Positions 1-8,833 of a stretch of 39,400 nt of DNA are shown one piece after another. Both the position numbers and the translations under genes were made by a program. The notes under the pieces were generated by a model. It was not told the DNA's origin. It was given only the letters and a program-made list of their open reading frames with translations, and did no database searches. Position 1 is the first letter of the stretch. Every line of letters begins with the position of its first letter. Source of the DNA: Planctomycetota bacterium (lineage in GTDB: Bacteria > Planctomycetota > Planctomycetia > Planctomycetales > Planctomycetaceae); contig QQVO01000011.1 in the NCBI GenBank assembly GCA_003388505.1, positions 1 to 39,400 on the forward strand, read 5' to 3'.

Positions 1-310
1 CGCTTCGGGATCAGCACCCACGCGAAAAACCTTCGCGGCACGAAGCCGCGACACACCGACAGGACGTCGCCCCCTCAACTCGCTAACGCCGACCAAGCAG
101 AATTCCAGTTCCCGCTGAACCAGGACAGACCCGCGTGAACGACCCCGGCCCATCGGTCGTCAGCAGCCACTCCGATCCGTGCGAATTGGTGACGATCCGC
201 TCCCGCTGGTCGTCGACCGTCTCCGTCCCGTCGGCGTGCCGGTCGATCGACTTGCCACCTGAGTTGCACGTGTCGCTTCCACACGTACATCAAGTGACTG
301 GCAACGCGCG
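1..310. other. Gap with a possible gene remnant
   Basis: No firm gene is seen here. On the minus strand a frame is open from 289 down to a stop at 83-85. It reads as a polar, Ser/Gly/Thr-rich peptide with a few cysteines and no recognisable start, and could be the decayed 3' end of a gene that belonged with the toxin debris downstream. I do not recognise it. A short inverted repeat built on TTCGCGGCACGAAGCCGCG lies near 30-50. Confidence 0.2.
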
Positions 311-787
311 TTAGTTCCGCCACCACTCGCGATCTAAGACGTGAATTTCAGTCACGGGCATTTCGTCGGGAAGTTGCGAAATGAAATCCACGTCATCGAA
401 GCACTCATCTCTGAATACTTCGGGAAAATCGAAGGCAACTCCAAACTCATTGTCGACGACAATCATCCCGTGGATTACCAGCGTCTTATTCGCAATCTCT
501 TGCAGTTGTATGATAGACATCCCGGGGAAGTAGCGTCTCCTGTATCTTCCTTCATACGGCTTGGCGCATGACACACGAATTACTGTGCCAGTCGAATCTC
601 CAATGACAGTAATGCCATAATCGGGCACAGTTACTTCTTGATACTCTTGTCCGAAATTCGAGAATCTCCGGTCGACGGATTTTGCGCGGACTTCAGACAA
701 TGCTTCCAGGACATGGCCCAATTCGCTCCCAAGTACGATACCACCGATGGATTCGGCCGGTAGAATGTCGGCGTTGATGCTTACCAT
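311..787 (-). CDS. Hypothetical protein, candidate immunity protein
   Basis: This encodes about 158 residues with no signal peptide or membrane segment, rich in Asp, Glu, Val and Ile, so it is probably a small soluble acidic protein. The frame is open to 841, but the codon there is TTG; the ATG at 785-787 is preferred because the protein then begins MVSINADILP and runs into a GG-V-LG segment of the kind seen at the start of many small immunity proteins. It is the last of three minus-strand units: a broken deaminase-type toxin tail (1364-1896), a 149-residue protein (887-1336) and this gene. Position and size suggest an immunity protein, perhaps for a lost toxin. That role is inference from position, and no family is recognised. 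Base composition looks less GC-rich than the surrounding chromosome, which fits horizontal transfer. Confidence 0.55.
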   Translation of the reverse strand: MVSINADILPAESIGGIVLGSELGHVLEALSEVRAKSVDRRFSNFGQEYQEVTVPDYGITVIGDSTGTVIRVSCAKPYEGRYRRRYFPGMSIIQLQEIANKTLVIHGMIVVDNEFGVAFDFPEVFRDECFDDVDFISQLPDEMPVTEIHVLDREWWRN

Positions 788-886
788 TGGCTTCACGAAT
801 GAATCGTCTCGTCGAATCACCAGGAATCCGGTCGATTCCAATGCTCCGAAGTTGCCTGCCGTGCCGCATGCCCCGGCACGGCAAGA

Positions 887-1336
887 TCACGCAAGCAGGT
901 CAGCGAAGTGGTCGTGGATCAACGAAATGAGTTCTTCATTGCTATCCGACGTCGCCGCGGCCTCATAGATGGACTCCACCGCAGATTTGAATGCGTCTTG
1001 ATCGGTTGCACTGAAGATCGTAGTAACCGCCCGTGCTTGAGCGAATAGAGTTATCCACTCTTCGTTGTCTTGTTGATTTTCGTCTACTTCCTCCTGATGG
1101 GAGAGATATCTATCATCCAATTCAGCAAGCAAGCACTTCAGTCTGCCTCGCTGTTCTCCTGTCAGTCGAGATCCTCCTAGAATCGTCTTCATTGCGTCAA
1201 CGACGCATGCATCATCCACACCTGTCTTGGACAGAGCACACTTGCATGCAACAATCGACGCAGCGCGAAGCTGCACTTCCGATGCCTCGCAGAGCGCGTT
1301 CCATATCTCTGGTTGAAGTTGCTCAAGATGATGCAT
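887..1336 (-). CDS. Hypothetical protein, candidate cognate immunity protein
   Basis: This is a 149-residue soluble protein beginning MHHLEQLQPEIW. It looks mostly alpha-helical, with Ala/Leu/Glu/Asp-rich segments and a strongly acidic middle (EEVDENQQDNEE), and has no signal peptide or membrane segment. Its ATG lies 27 bases past the stop (1364-1366) that the toxin frame upstream would reach once its frameshift is corrected. That is the usual spacing of a toxin-immunity pair, so it is the best candidate for the partner of the deaminase-like toxin tip. I do not recognise the family, and the role rests on position alone. If correct, the immunity gene has outlived a functional toxin. Confidence 0.55.
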   Translation of the reverse strand: MHHLEQLQPEIWNALCEASEVQLRAASIVACKCALSKTGVDDACVVDAMKTILGGSRLTGEQRGRLKCLLAELDDRYLSHQEEVDENQQDNEEWITLFAQARAVTTIFSATDQDAFKSAVESIYEAAATSDSNEELISLIHDHFADLLA

Positions 1337-1363
1337 GACTCGTTTGCAGCGAATTCGGGTACG

Positions 1364-1896
1364 TCACTCCTTGATTGGCGTCGAAATGTTTTCACCACAT
1401 TCTAGAATCTCTGGTAGGCACAGGGTCCGACAGATCGGCCTCGTAGCCCAGATGTCTATGACCTTCAAGTTTTATTCGCCTTGGCGTATTCGATGAAGTC
1501 AAGCTCCGCATGACTCGTTCCTGATACCACGATATCCGTTGTACGAACGGCGTCTCGAACACCCGGTCGAAGATATCCCCTCGGCTCGCTTGTGGAAATC
1601 AGCACACTACGCGCCCCGTTCGCATCTTCGACGACGCCGACTGCCATCGTTATGGAGGCGGACCCGTTCCGCAGAGCCATCCGTACGGCTTTCGATACCC
1701 TGTCCGACACGGACACAACAGCGCTCGGCGGGCGTCCCTTTGCGATCAGAGCCTTCCTCGCAACCGGCGTGACAGACCATCGCACCGCGCCCATCCCACC
1801 CCCACGCTCCGCCCCAAACCGCGCCCCCACCCCCACCGCGCAACCCCTCCCGAAAGTGCGCCATGACCTTCCCACCAGCCATCTGCCACGAGCCAT
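1364..1896 (-). pseudogene. Frameshifted deaminase-type polymorphic toxin tip
   Basis: The continuous frame (1465-1896) encodes 143 residues whose second half has the shape of a nucleic-acid/nucleotide deaminase toxin domain: a strand (MAVGVVED), a second strand (SVLISTSEP), a GYLRPG turn, then HAE followed by a helix. It stops early at 1465-1467. Adding one base in the four-T tract at 1470-1473 continues the reading to a stop at 1364-1366 and restores WATRPICRTLC followed by GENISTPIK, the expected Pro-Cys...Cys end of such toxins. His-Ala-Glu plus the two cysteines would form the zinc site. The cysteines are C-x3-C here, while C-x2-C is usual. The N-terminal ~35 residues are low-complexity Gly/Arg/Trp and may not be native; no Rhs core is attached. 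It is a detached, broken toxin cassette. Confidence 0.6.
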
Positions 1897-2324
1897 CAGC
1901 CAAGCTCAAACAGCACCGCCCCCCACACCGGCGTACGCAAATCCCTAAAGACTTAAAGCCTTGCCCCGATTCCGCAGAAAAACGACCTCCAACCCTTTAA
2001 CCCGGCCTACATTGCCAGGACAGCAAACGCCCCTCCGTCGCCCAGCCGGGGGCAGATGCACGGGTTGCTGCGTCGGATGGGCCAAACCAACCCACGCAGC
2101 GCCGCCTGGGGGCCGCGATCAAGAATCCCGGGATTTGCCTCAAGAGACGGGGCGAACTTTACCGATTGTATCGATAAGTCCGATCAGATCGGGAGCCCGC
2201 GCGCGGTCTCCCGGACGTCCCTCCGGTTCGGACTCATCGTAAGTTGCGGCCGAAGCACAACTTGCGACCCCTCCTCACGCTTGCTTCGGCGTCGCGCCCG
2301 CTGGGTGCAAGGAGAAATCCTCTC
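1897..2324. other. Intergenic region, no gene seen
   Basis: This stretch separates the divergent toxin remnant and the secreted protein at 2325. It has imperfectly repeated CCATCTGCCACGAGCCATC-like words near 1878-1905 and no credible reading frame. The promoter of the downstream gene should be here. A GAACTTT at about 2154 followed some 15-17 bases later by GTCCGAT has an ECF-sigma-like layout, but this is only a visual suggestion. Confidence 0.3.
2309..2315 (+). promoter_or_regulatory. Ribosome binding site fixing the start at 2325
   Basis: AAGGAGA lies nine bases before the ATG at 2325. The frame is open further upstream, but only this start puts a signal peptide at the N-terminus. Confidence 0.7.
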
Positions 2325-3131
2325 ATGCGAAGGTACTGGAAACTCGTCGTGGTCACGGCGGCGCTCGCTTTGGCCCTGCCGGTCTCGACCTCAGCCGGGC
2401 AGTTCGGCATCGGCATTTTCGGCAACTGCGGCGGATGCGGCTTTTCGCTCGGCCTCGGCGGCTGTGCGAACTGCGGACTCTGCCAGCCTCCGCGTCCGCA
2501 TTTCGCGTGTCCCCCGCCCGTGGCGCCGCAGCCGGTGCTGCCTCCGCCGACCTCGTACTGTCCGCCGCCGCAAATCTCCTACCGCCAGGAACAGTACACA
2601 ACTTATCGCGACGTGCCGCGGATTCAGCATCGCCGGGAGGCGTATGTCGAACAGGTTCCGGTGACGACGTATCAACAGGTGACGCAAACGGTCTACGTCC
2701 CGCAGCAGGTCACCAAGATGGTGCCGCAGACCACGCTGCAAGCGCAGACCCGTTACCGCGACGTGGCTTACCAGGTCACGGAGCGCATCCCGGAAACTCA
2801 CACGCGGCTCGTGCCGGAGCAGCGGTTCAGCTATGCCCCGCCCACGCCGGTCGTCTCCGACTGCTGTGGGGGAATCGGCTCCACCGCCTACGCTCCCCCG
2901 ATCGGACTTCCAACCGCTGCGGCGCCGATTCCGCAATCGGCCCTGCTTCCGTACCAACCCACGCACACGCACGTCCCGGTGCCGGAGTACAACTATCCTG
3001 CGGAGACTTCGTGGCAGACCGTTCCCAGTCGAACGGCTGAGCAGCCGACGCCGGCCGCCAATCCGGTTCGCGGAGCGTCGCTGTTCCGCCCGGCGCCGAC
3101 GGCGGCTGCGGTTTGGCAGTCTCGATTCTGA
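2325..3131 (+). CDS. Secreted Tyr/Gln/Val/Pro-rich planctomycete protein
   Basis: The 268-residue product starts with a clear signal peptide (MRRYWKLVVVTAALALALPV, cleavage after STSAG) and should be exported. Next is a Gly/Cys segment with repeated C-G-G-C, C-A-N-C and G-L-C pieces, then a Pro-rich linker, then a central region (about residues 85-170) of short repeats of the kind YTTYRDV, VPVTTYQQV, TVYVPQQVTKMV and YRDVAYQVTERI. The C-terminal third is Pro/Ala-rich. Such tyrosine-threonine-valine repeat proteins are typical of planctomycete cell-surface fractions, so I infer a structural or surface role, not an enzyme; cysteine cross-linking is possible. The start is supported by AAGGAGA at 2309. 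The gene ends just before a strong hairpin at 3176-3208 and appears to be a single transcription unit. Confidence 0.8.
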   Translation: MRRYWKLVVVTAALALALPVSTSAGQFGIGIFGNCGGCGFSLGLGGCANCGLCQPPRPHFACPPPVAPQPVLPPPTSYCPPPQISYRQEQYTTYRDVPRIQHRREAYVEQVPVTTYQQVTQTVYVPQQVTKMVPQTTLQAQTRYRDVAYQVTERIPETHTRLVPEQRFSYAPPTPVVSDCCGGIGSTAYAPPIGLPTAAAPIPQSALLPYQPTHTHVPVPEYNYPAETSWQTVPSRTAEQPTPAANPVRGASLFRPAPTAAAVWQSRF

Positions 3132-3175
3132 AACACGCGATCGAGTCGTTCGTATTCGATCTGGATAAGCCCCTG

Positions 3176-3208
3176 GAGGCCGCGCCGGCGTTTTGCCGGC
3201 GCGGCCTC
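3176..3208 (+). terminator. GC-rich hairpin after the secreted protein gene
   Basis: A perfect 14-bp inverted repeat (GAGGCCGCGCCGGC at 3176-3189 and its complement at 3195-3208) encloses a five-base loop GTTTT. It begins 44 bases past the stop at 3131. No T-run follows, so it is terminator-like but not a textbook intrinsic terminator. Confidence 0.6.
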
Positions 3209-3437
3209 GGTTGCATTGAGTCTGGGGTCTTGGAAGCAATCCGGTTCGCGGTGGATTGTCCGGGTCGGTAGTCCAGTCGAACTCCGCGAACGACTCACGG
3301 CGGGAAGTCTGGCCGGAACCGGTAGAAGTCGCTCCCTGGTATGCGTACAATCCGGCCACACGCCAATCTTCGGAATTTCCGGGGAATGACTGACTCGTGC
3401 ATGGGCCCCTGTCAGAGCCCGATTTTTGGCATCGATC
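3209..3437. other. Intergenic region with a coding-like minus-strand stretch
   Basis: No gene is firmly supported. Read on the minus strand from about 3430 to 3215, one frame gives an unusually protein-like peptide (including GLYAYQGATSTGSG and FAEFDWTTDPDNPPR), but it has no clear start and then runs into the hairpin and antisense to the secreted protein. It may be a gene remnant or chance. Confidence 0.2.
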
Positions 3438-3557
3438 ATGGACGAGGAGGATCTGCACGGGACCGTCGCCGTCACGATCGACGGCAGTGACGACGTCGGC
3501 GAGATCACGCACGACCATGGACATGATCATGGACATGACCACGGGCACGATCGTTAA
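3438..3557 (+). CDS. Possible 39-residue His/Asp-rich micro-protein
   Basis: A short ATG frame encodes MDEEDLHGTVAVTIDGSDD, then VGEIT, and ends in a tandem HDHGHDHGHDHGHDR tail. The tail is encoded by a CATGGACATGAT-type repeat (about 3513-3551). An acidic body and a (HDHG)n tail would suit metal binding, as in the His-rich tails of SlyD or metal-carrier proteins. There is no convincing ribosome binding site. Its stop overlaps by 23 bases the likely ATG (3535) of the redoxin lipoprotein, so translational coupling is possible. It may equally be an unexpressed frame produced by the repeat. Confidence 0.35.
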   Translation: MDEEDLHGTVAVTIDGSDDVGEITHDHGHDHGHDHGHDR

Positions 3558-4329
3558 CGTGCCGCACTTCAATGCCTCTCAGGCCGGGGCGAACACCCGG
3601 CCGGCCTCAGCCGGGGGGTTCACCGCACAGGCCGCCCGTTGGGCAATGGGGGCGGCTTGTGTGCTCGCGGGTTGCACCGGAGAGGAACCTCCCCCTCCGG
3701 TCGTCGCCCCGGCGGGCGGGGCTGGTCCGTATGCATCCTACTACACGGCGGGGGAGATCAAATTTCTCGACGCCGTCGCCACGAACGCCCCGACCGACGC
3801 CGTCGCCGCGCTGGCGTTTACCGATGTCAACGGCAATCAGGTCGCGCTCTCCGATTACGTCGATCGCAAGCATGTCGTGCTGGTCATCACGCGAGGCAAC
3901 ACGAATCCGATCTGTCCCTATTGTTCGACCCAAACGGCCCGGCTGATTTCCGCGTATGATCAGTTCGTGGAGCAGGACGCCGAAGTCGTGCTGGTCTATC
4001 CGATCGAATCGACCGGCGACAGCGACAAGTTGGCCGCCTTTCTGGCGGACGCCCGCGGACGACTGGACGACCCCGGCCGCGAAGTGCCGTTTCCGGTGCT
4101 GATTGACGTGCAACTCAAGTCGGTTGATCAACTGGGCATCCGGAAGGATCTCTCCAAGCCGGCGACCTACATCATCGATAAAGAGGGCCAGGTCCGTTTC
4201 GCCTACGTGGGGGAACACCTCGCCGACCGGCCCAGCGCAGACTCGCTCCTCGGTCAGCTTGCGACGCTGAACGCCGACGCGCCTGAGACACAGGCCGCAG
4301 CGGAATCCGATGATCCCGATGCGGGTTAG
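3535..4329 (+). CDS. Lipoprotein with redoxin (AhpC/TSA-like) domain
   Basis: This is a predicted exported thioredoxin-fold protein of 264 residues. The N-terminus leads to a lipobox, GAACVLAGC, with the lipid-attached Cys at about residue 47. A Pro-rich spacer follows, then an AhpC/TSA-type domain (about 70-245): LAFTDVNGNQVALSDYV, VVLVITRGN, a CPYC motif at residues 127-130 aligned with the resolving cysteines of thioredoxin-like folds, FPVLIDVQ, and PATYIIDKEGQVRFAYVG with the expected cis-Pro region. It probably reduces or oxidises periplasmic thiols. The start is uncertain: the frame is open from 3397 and ATGs lie at 3517, 3523, 3535 and 3646. I chose 3535 because later starts leave no n-region for the signal peptide. 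The stop TAG is the first three bases of the dispersed repeat at 4327. Confidence 0.75.
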   Translation: MTTGTIVNVPHFNASQAGANTRPASAGGFTAQAARWAMGAACVLAGCTGEEPPPPVVAPAGGAGPYASYYTAGEIKFLDAVATNAPTDAVAALAFTDVNGNQVALSDYVDRKHVVLVITRGNTNPICPYCSTQTARLISAYDQFVEQDAEVVLVYPIESTGDSDKLAAFLADARGRLDDPGREVPFPVLIDVQLKSVDQLGIRKDLSKPATYIIDKEGQVRFAYVGEHLADRPSADSLLGQLATLNADAPETQAAAESDDPDAG

Positions 4330-4430
4330 AGCAAATTGCTCTACCATGTGTCCGCGTCGAGCGGTGTTTGGACCGTCGAGCACGAGAATCCGCGAGACAG
4401 ATCGCCAACACTGATTGGCACAGCGCTATA
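4327..4430 (+). repeat. Dispersed ~104-bp repeat, family 1, copy A
   Basis: The copy begins with a perfect 17-base palindrome TAGAGCAAATTGCTCTA whose first three bases are the stop codon of the redoxin gene, and ends at AGCGCTATA. Its core includes TCCGCGAGACAGATCGCCAA. Reverse-complement relatives lie at 18105-18207 (nearly identical) and 20733-20836 (more diverged). Confidence 0.85.
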
Positions 4431-4472
4431 TTCGTCGGCCGTCCTTGCGGTCTTGAATCCCGCCGAGATGAG

Positions 4473-6557
4473 ATGTCCTCCGAGTCTGCTTCATCGACGA
4501 CGCCGGACTTCTGCGACATCGCCGCACGACTCGGGTTTCTGACGGCGGCCGAGGTCGAAGCGATCCGCAGCGACGCCGTCAAGGGGTCGACGTCTCCCGC
4601 CCAGGTCGCCATTCGACGCGGCCTGCTCGACACGGTCCAGGTCGACAGCATCGAAACTTTGCTGCACCCGACCGACACGGTCCCCGGCTACGAAATTCTC
4701 GATCTTCGCGGCCGCGGCGGCATGGGCGTCGTCTATCGGGCCCGGCATCTTGCCCTCGGTCGAATCGTTGCGCTCAAGACGGTTCTGGTGAGCCGCGCCG
4801 CCGATGCGAACGCACTCAGCCGGTTTGAGCAGGAAGCGCGGCTGCTGGCCCAGTTGCGGCATCACAACATCGTCTCGATTCATGACTTCGGAAAGGCCGA
4901 CGGCAGGCTGTACTTCGCGATGGAGTACGTCGAAGGCACCGACGTCGACCAGATGATTGCCGCCGGCGGTCCGGTCGCAGAAAAGGTCGCCTGGGGGCTG
5001 GCGCGGCAGGTCGCCGCCGGACTTTCGCACGCCGCGAAGCACGGCGTGGTGCATCGGGATATCAAGCCGGCCAACCTGCTGCTGGTCGACCCCCCGGAGG
5101 GATATCCCCTCCCCGCCGGTCTGCCGATGGTCAAGATCGCCGACTTCGGGCTTGCCCTCCTCGATGACGGCCGTTCACAGACGCGGCTGACGACCGACAC
5201 GGCGACCCTCGGCAGCCCGCAGTACATGGCCCCGGAACAGTTCGCAGGCAGCCGCGTCGATCTCCGCGCGGACATGTACGCCCTCGGCACGACCCTGTAT
5301 CACATGCTGGCGGGACGGCCTCCCTTTTCCGGAAGGTCGCTCGCGGAAATCGCCGGCCTCAAAATGGCCGGCGAACTGCGCCCGCTCGACCAGTTGCGCA
5401 GCGATCTGCACCCTCGTACTCATGACCTCATCCGGCGTCTCACCAGCCGCGACCCGGACGGTCGGCCGGGCGACTACGACACACTCATTCAGCAGATCGA
5501 CTCCCTGTTGCCCCTTCTGTCCGTTTCCTCGTCGTCCGTGCCGGTCGACTTGCGCGGCGGGGGCCGCGGAGTCGGTGAATCCGACGCGCTCGAAACCCGT
5601 TCGGCAACGGAGCTGTACACCAGGACGGCGGTTGTGGGGCGGCAGCCGCGCCGTCGGCCGAAGTTGCGGTGGCTGATCGGCGCCGCGACGCTGCTGCTGC
5701 TGCTGCTGTTGGCGGTCGGGATCATCAGCCGGTTCAACCGGCTGCAGCAGCCTCCGCAACCTGTGCCGATGGAGGAAATCGGCAACGCCCAGTTTCTGTT
5801 CAACGGGGGGACGATCGTGGACTGGACCATTCGCAGCGGTTCCTGGTCGGTCCCGCCCGGAGACGCGGTGATCCGCGGTGAGAACGGTCTGCTCGCGCGA
5901 ACGATCTTCAAGAACGTCGATGGCGCGCCGGTGGCCCCCCTGTATTACCGACTTGTCGTATTTCCCCAGTTGCACGAAGCGGAGGCGGCCGAATTGCATT
6001 TTGGTCTGGAACCGGTGCAGGCCCGCAACGGCCCTCGCTACGTCGTCAGAATCACCCGGCAGGGCGTCGAATTGGGCGAGAGACCCAGCGATTCGGGGGA
6101 GTTCAGGAGGTCGGCTGATCCGGTCCGCGTGGAACTCAATCCGGCCGAACAGCAGGCCGTCGTCATCGAGCGGCTGCCGACCGGCTGGTTCGTTAAAGTG
6201 AACGGCCGGGACGTCGGTTCGCTGGCTCATCATGCCGAAGAGTTGCCGGAGTTCCGTCTTGCCGCCATTGAGGGGGCCGCCTTGTTCTCCGATGTCGAAC
6301 TCGTCGAACTCGTGCCAATGGCACTTCATCGTGGCGGCGTTTGGTCGCGTTTTCGCCTTTGTACGCCGCATTCTACGCCGCCAAAACCGGTACAGTTCAA
6401 TGAAATGCACTCTCATCCCGACGGAATGATCGGCCAAGCTGCGGATCGGGCTGTCGGCTCCTTGAACTCTTCCCTGGATACCCGTAGTTTGGTTCCACGA
6501 CGACGCACCGTGCGATTGAATACGGCGTTGTCACAGCCATCGACCATCCTCTATTAA
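4473..6557 (+). CDS. Membrane Ser/Thr protein kinase with C-terminal sensor-like domain
   Basis: This is a Hanks-type protein kinase of about 694 residues. Residues 1-70 are a helical N-terminal extension typical of planctomycete kinases. The kinase domain follows: glycine loop GRGGMGVVY (80-88), Lys102 in ALKTV, Glu121, catalytic HRDIKPAN (194-201), DFG (224-226) and APEQF before the activation-loop end. A Ser/Pro/Arg linker leads to one membrane helix (about 400-419, [18 protein letters not shown]). The ~250-residue region beyond it would be outside the cytoplasm and has a jelly-roll look ([18 protein letters not shown]) reminiscent of DUF1080/LamG-like domains, perhaps a ligand sensor. All catalytic residues are present. 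The start at 4473 is preferred over 4368 because the longer version would translate the dispersed repeat. The next gene, acs, begins 22 bases after the stop. Confidence 0.88.
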   Translation: MSSESASSTTPDFCDIAARLGFLTAAEVEAIRSDAVKGSTSPAQVAIRRGLLDTVQVDSIETLLHPTDTVPGYEILDLRGRGGMGVVYRARHLALGRIVALKTVLVSRAADANALSRFEQEARLLAQLRHHNIVSIHDFGKADGRLYFAMEYVEGTDVDQMIAAGGPVAEKVAWGLARQVAAGLSHAAKHGVVHRDIKPANLLLVDPPEGYPLPAGLPMVKIADFGLALLDDGRSQTRLTTDTATLGSPQYMAPEQFAGSRVDLRADMYALGTTLYHMLAGRPPFSGRSLAEIAGLKMAGELRPLDQLRSDLHPRTHDLIRRLTSRDPDGRPGDYDTLIQQIDSLLPLLSVSSSSVPVDLRGGGRGVGESDALETRSATELYTRTAVVGRQPRRRPKLRWLIGAATLLLLLLLAVGIISRFNRLQQPPQPVPMEEIGNAQFLFNGGTIVDWTIRSGSWSVPPGDAVIRGENGLLARTIFKNVDGAPVAPLYYRLVVFPQLHEAEAAELHFGLEPVQARNGPRYVVRITRQGVELGERPSDSGEFRRSADPVRVELNPAEQQAVVIERLPTGWFVKVNGRDVGSLAHHAEELPEFRLAAIEGAALFSDVELVELVPMALHRGGVWSRFRLCTPHSTPPKPVQFNEMHSHPDGMIGQAADRAVGSLNSSLDTRSLVPRRRTVRLNTALSQPSTILY

Positions 6558-6579
6558 TCATCAGCCAGCAGTCAGCGCC

Positions 6580-8529
6580 ATGTCGAACGCCATTGAGTCG
6601 GTCCTGCATGAAAACCGCTCCTTTCCGCCGCCCGAGGAGTTTTCCGCGAACGCGCTGATCTCCTCGGAGGAGCAGTACCTTCAGATGTGGACCCGCGCCA
6701 AGGACGAACCCGCGGCGTTCTGGGGAGATCTGGCGCAGAGCGAACTCGACTGGTTTCACCCGTTTGATGAGGCCATGCAGGGCGAGATGCCGGAAACCAA
6801 GTGGTTCACCGGAGGGAAGATCAACGCGTCCTATCAATGTCTCGACCGACATCTGAAGACCTGGCGGAAGAACAAGGCCGCGATCATCTGGGAAGGCGAG
6901 GACGGCGCGCAGCGGACCTTCACGTATCAGGAGCTGCACCGCGAGGTCTGCAAGTTCGCCAACGTGCTCAAGAAACTCGGCGTCGAGGCGGGCGACCGGA
7001 TCACCCTCTACATGCCGATGGTCCCCGAACTCGCGATCGCGATGCTGGCCTGCGCCCGGATCGGGGCGACGCATTCGATCATCTTCGGGGGTTTCTCGGC
7101 CGACGCCATTTCCGACCGGAACAACGACGCGCAGTCAAAGCTGGTGATTACGGCCGACGGCGGCTGGCGGCGCGGCAAGGAGGTGCCCCTCAAGGCCAAC
7201 GTCGATGCGTCGATGGAGAAGTCCCCCTCCGTCGAGAAAGTGGTCGTCGTCCGCCGCACCGGCGCCGACGTCAGCATGGCGCCCGATCGCGACTACTGGT
7301 GGCACGAACTGATGGAAGGGGTCGACGCGGACTGTCCCGCCGCGCAGCTCGACAGCGAGCACCCGCTCTTCATTCTGTACACGTCAGGATCGACCGGGAA
7401 GCCGAAGGGCGTGCTGCACACAACCGCCGGCTACATGCTGGGCGTGACCATGACCACCCGCTGGGTGTTCGACCTCAAGGATGAAGACACCTACTGGTGC
7501 ACGGCCGACATCGGCTGGATCACGGGCCACTCGTACATCGTTTACGGGCCGCTCTCCAACGGGGCGACGACGCTGATGTACGAAGGCGCGCCCAACTGGC
7601 CCGACGAAGGCCGCTTCTGGAACATCGTCGAGAAGTACGCCGTCAACATCTTCTACACCGCGCCCACCGCGATTCGGGCGTTCATCAAGTGGGGGGATGA
7701 GTGGCCGGCGAAGTACGATCTTTCGTCACTGCGGCTGCTGGGGACGGTCGGCGAGCCGATCAACCCGGAAGCGTGGATGTGGTACCACCGCACGATCGGC
7801 GGGGAACGTTGCCCGATTGTCGACACGTGGTGGCAGACGGAGACGGGTGGCATCATGATCAGCCCGCTGCCGGGCGTGACGGCGACCAAGCCGGGTTCCT
7901 GTACGCGGCCGCTGCCCGGGGTGGTGCCAGCCATCGTCACCGAAGAGGGGGAGGAACTCGAAGCCAACCAGGGGGGGCTGCTGGTGATGACGCAGCCCTG
8001 GCCGCACATGCTGAGGACGCTCTACGGGGACCACGACCGGTTCCTCGAAACCTACTTCAGCAAAATTCCCGGCTGCTACTTCGCCGGCGACGGCGCCCGC
8101 CGCGACAAAGACGGCTACTACTGGGTGATGGGCCGCGTCGACGACGTGCTCAACGTCTCGGGCCATCGTCTCTCCACGATGGAGGTCGAATCGGCGCTCG
8201 TCTCGCACGACGCGATCGCCGAAGCGGCCGTCGTCGGCTTCCCGCACGAACTGAAGGGCGAGGGCATCTGCTGCTTCGTGATCCCGAAGGGGGACATACC
8301 TCCCGACGAGATGAAAGAAGAGGTGAAGCAGCACGTCCGCCAGCAGATCGGCGCGATTGCGACTCCCGACCAGATCCGCTTCACGAACGCGCTGCCCAAG
8401 ACGCGCAGCGGGAAGATCATGCGGCGGTTACTGCGGGACATCGCCGCCGGCAAGGAATCGGCGGGGGATACGACAACGCTGGAGGACTACACGGTGCTGG
8501 CGAAGCTGCGGGAGCAGGACGAGGGGTAA
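6580..8529 (+). CDS. acs: Acetyl-CoA synthetase
   Basis: This ANL-superfamily enzyme activates acetate to acetyl-AMP and then acetyl-CoA. The 649-residue length matches AcsA/Acs. Visible motifs are the P-loop [11 protein letters not shown] (267-277), [15 protein letters not shown], the adenylate-binding [27 protein letters not shown] with the hinge Asp/Arg, and [11 protein letters not shown] with Lys612, the usual site of inactivating acetylation in this family. The N-terminus carries the family's YLQMWTRA and [17 protein letters not shown]. It has its own ATG with no strong ribosome site and lies close behind the kinase, so it may be cotranscribed. No acetate permease or deacetylase is near. 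The identification is secure; small differences to propionyl-CoA synthetases make acetate the most likely but not the only substrate. Confidence 0.95.
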   Translation: MSNAIESVLHENRSFPPPEEFSANALISSEEQYLQMWTRAKDEPAAFWGDLAQSELDWFHPFDEAMQGEMPETKWFTGGKINASYQCLDRHLKTWRKNKAAIIWEGEDGAQRTFTYQELHREVCKFANVLKKLGVEAGDRITLYMPMVPELAIAMLACARIGATHSIIFGGFSADAISDRNNDAQSKLVITADGGWRRGKEVPLKANVDASMEKSPSVEKVVVVRRTGADVSMAPDRDYWWHELMEGVDADCPAAQLDSEHPLFILYTSGSTGKPKGVLHTTAGYMLGVTMTTRWVFDLKDEDTYWCTADIGWITGHSYIVYGPLSNGATTLMYEGAPNWPDEGRFWNIVEKYAVNIFYTAPTAIRAFIKWGDEWPAKYDLSSLRLLGTVGEPINPEAWMWYHRTIGGERCPIVDTWWQTETGGIMISPLPGVTATKPGSCTRPLPGVVPAIVTEEGEELEANQGGLLVMTQPWPHMLRTLYGDHDRFLETYFSKIPGCYFAGDGARRDKDGYYWVMGRVDDVLNVSGHRLSTMEVESALVSHDAIAEAAVVGFPHELKGEGICCFVIPKGDIPPDEMKEEVKQHVRQQIGAIATPDQIRFTNALPKTRSGKIMRRLLRDIAAGKESAGDTTTLEDYTVLAKLREQDEG

Positions 8530-8833
8530 GAGCGCGCGTCCCACACCATCATCGCTACCTCAACTTGACCCCGCCAAAAAACACCGGCCAGACCCTCTGA
8601 TTGCAGCAGCGACAAAACGGTTGCGTTCCGTAGTCCGCATGGGACAATGGGTTCGTTCAGAATTCGCATGTCGGTTTGCAGCTTGTGACATCCGGTCAAA
8701 CTGTCGGGCCGGCGTCGATTGCCGAGGGATTTTGCTCTTCATACCGGACTGAGCGACGGTTGTGCGGACGCCTGCCGTGGGCCGCAGCGCCGCAGAAAAT
8801 GGCCCCGGTTGGTTGGAATTCGAGGAGAATTCG
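8530..8833. other. Intergenic region, no gene seen
   Basis: About 300 bases lie between acs and the GspE-like gene. I see no convincing reading frame, repeat or hairpin apart from the ribosome binding site at its right end. The promoter of the GspE-like gene probably lies here. Confidence 0.3.
8822..8828 (+). promoter_or_regulatory. Ribosome binding site for a GTG start at 8834
   Basis: GAGGAGA lies five bases before GTG at 8834, fixing that start over the open frame extending to 8762. Confidence 0.75.

Noticed and set aside
1780-1850. C-rich tract that might be a simple-sequence repeat locus
   Set aside because: It falls within the low-complexity N-terminal region of the toxin remnant and has no regular unit.
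2391-3572. Long minus-strand frame across the secreted protein gene
   Set aside because: It crosses the strong hairpin at 3176-3208 and is antisense to a gene with a signal peptide and ribosome site. Only the 3215-3430 part looked protein-like and is listed separately.
5693-5712. CTGCTGCTG run as a microsatellite
   Set aside because: It encodes the Leu run of the kinase membrane helix and needs no further explanation.
5175-6437. Long open frame antisense to the membrane kinase
   Set aside because: It lies fully opposite a kinase gene with intact motifs; its product is Arg/Pro/His-rich with no domain, as expected from GC-rich codon shadows.
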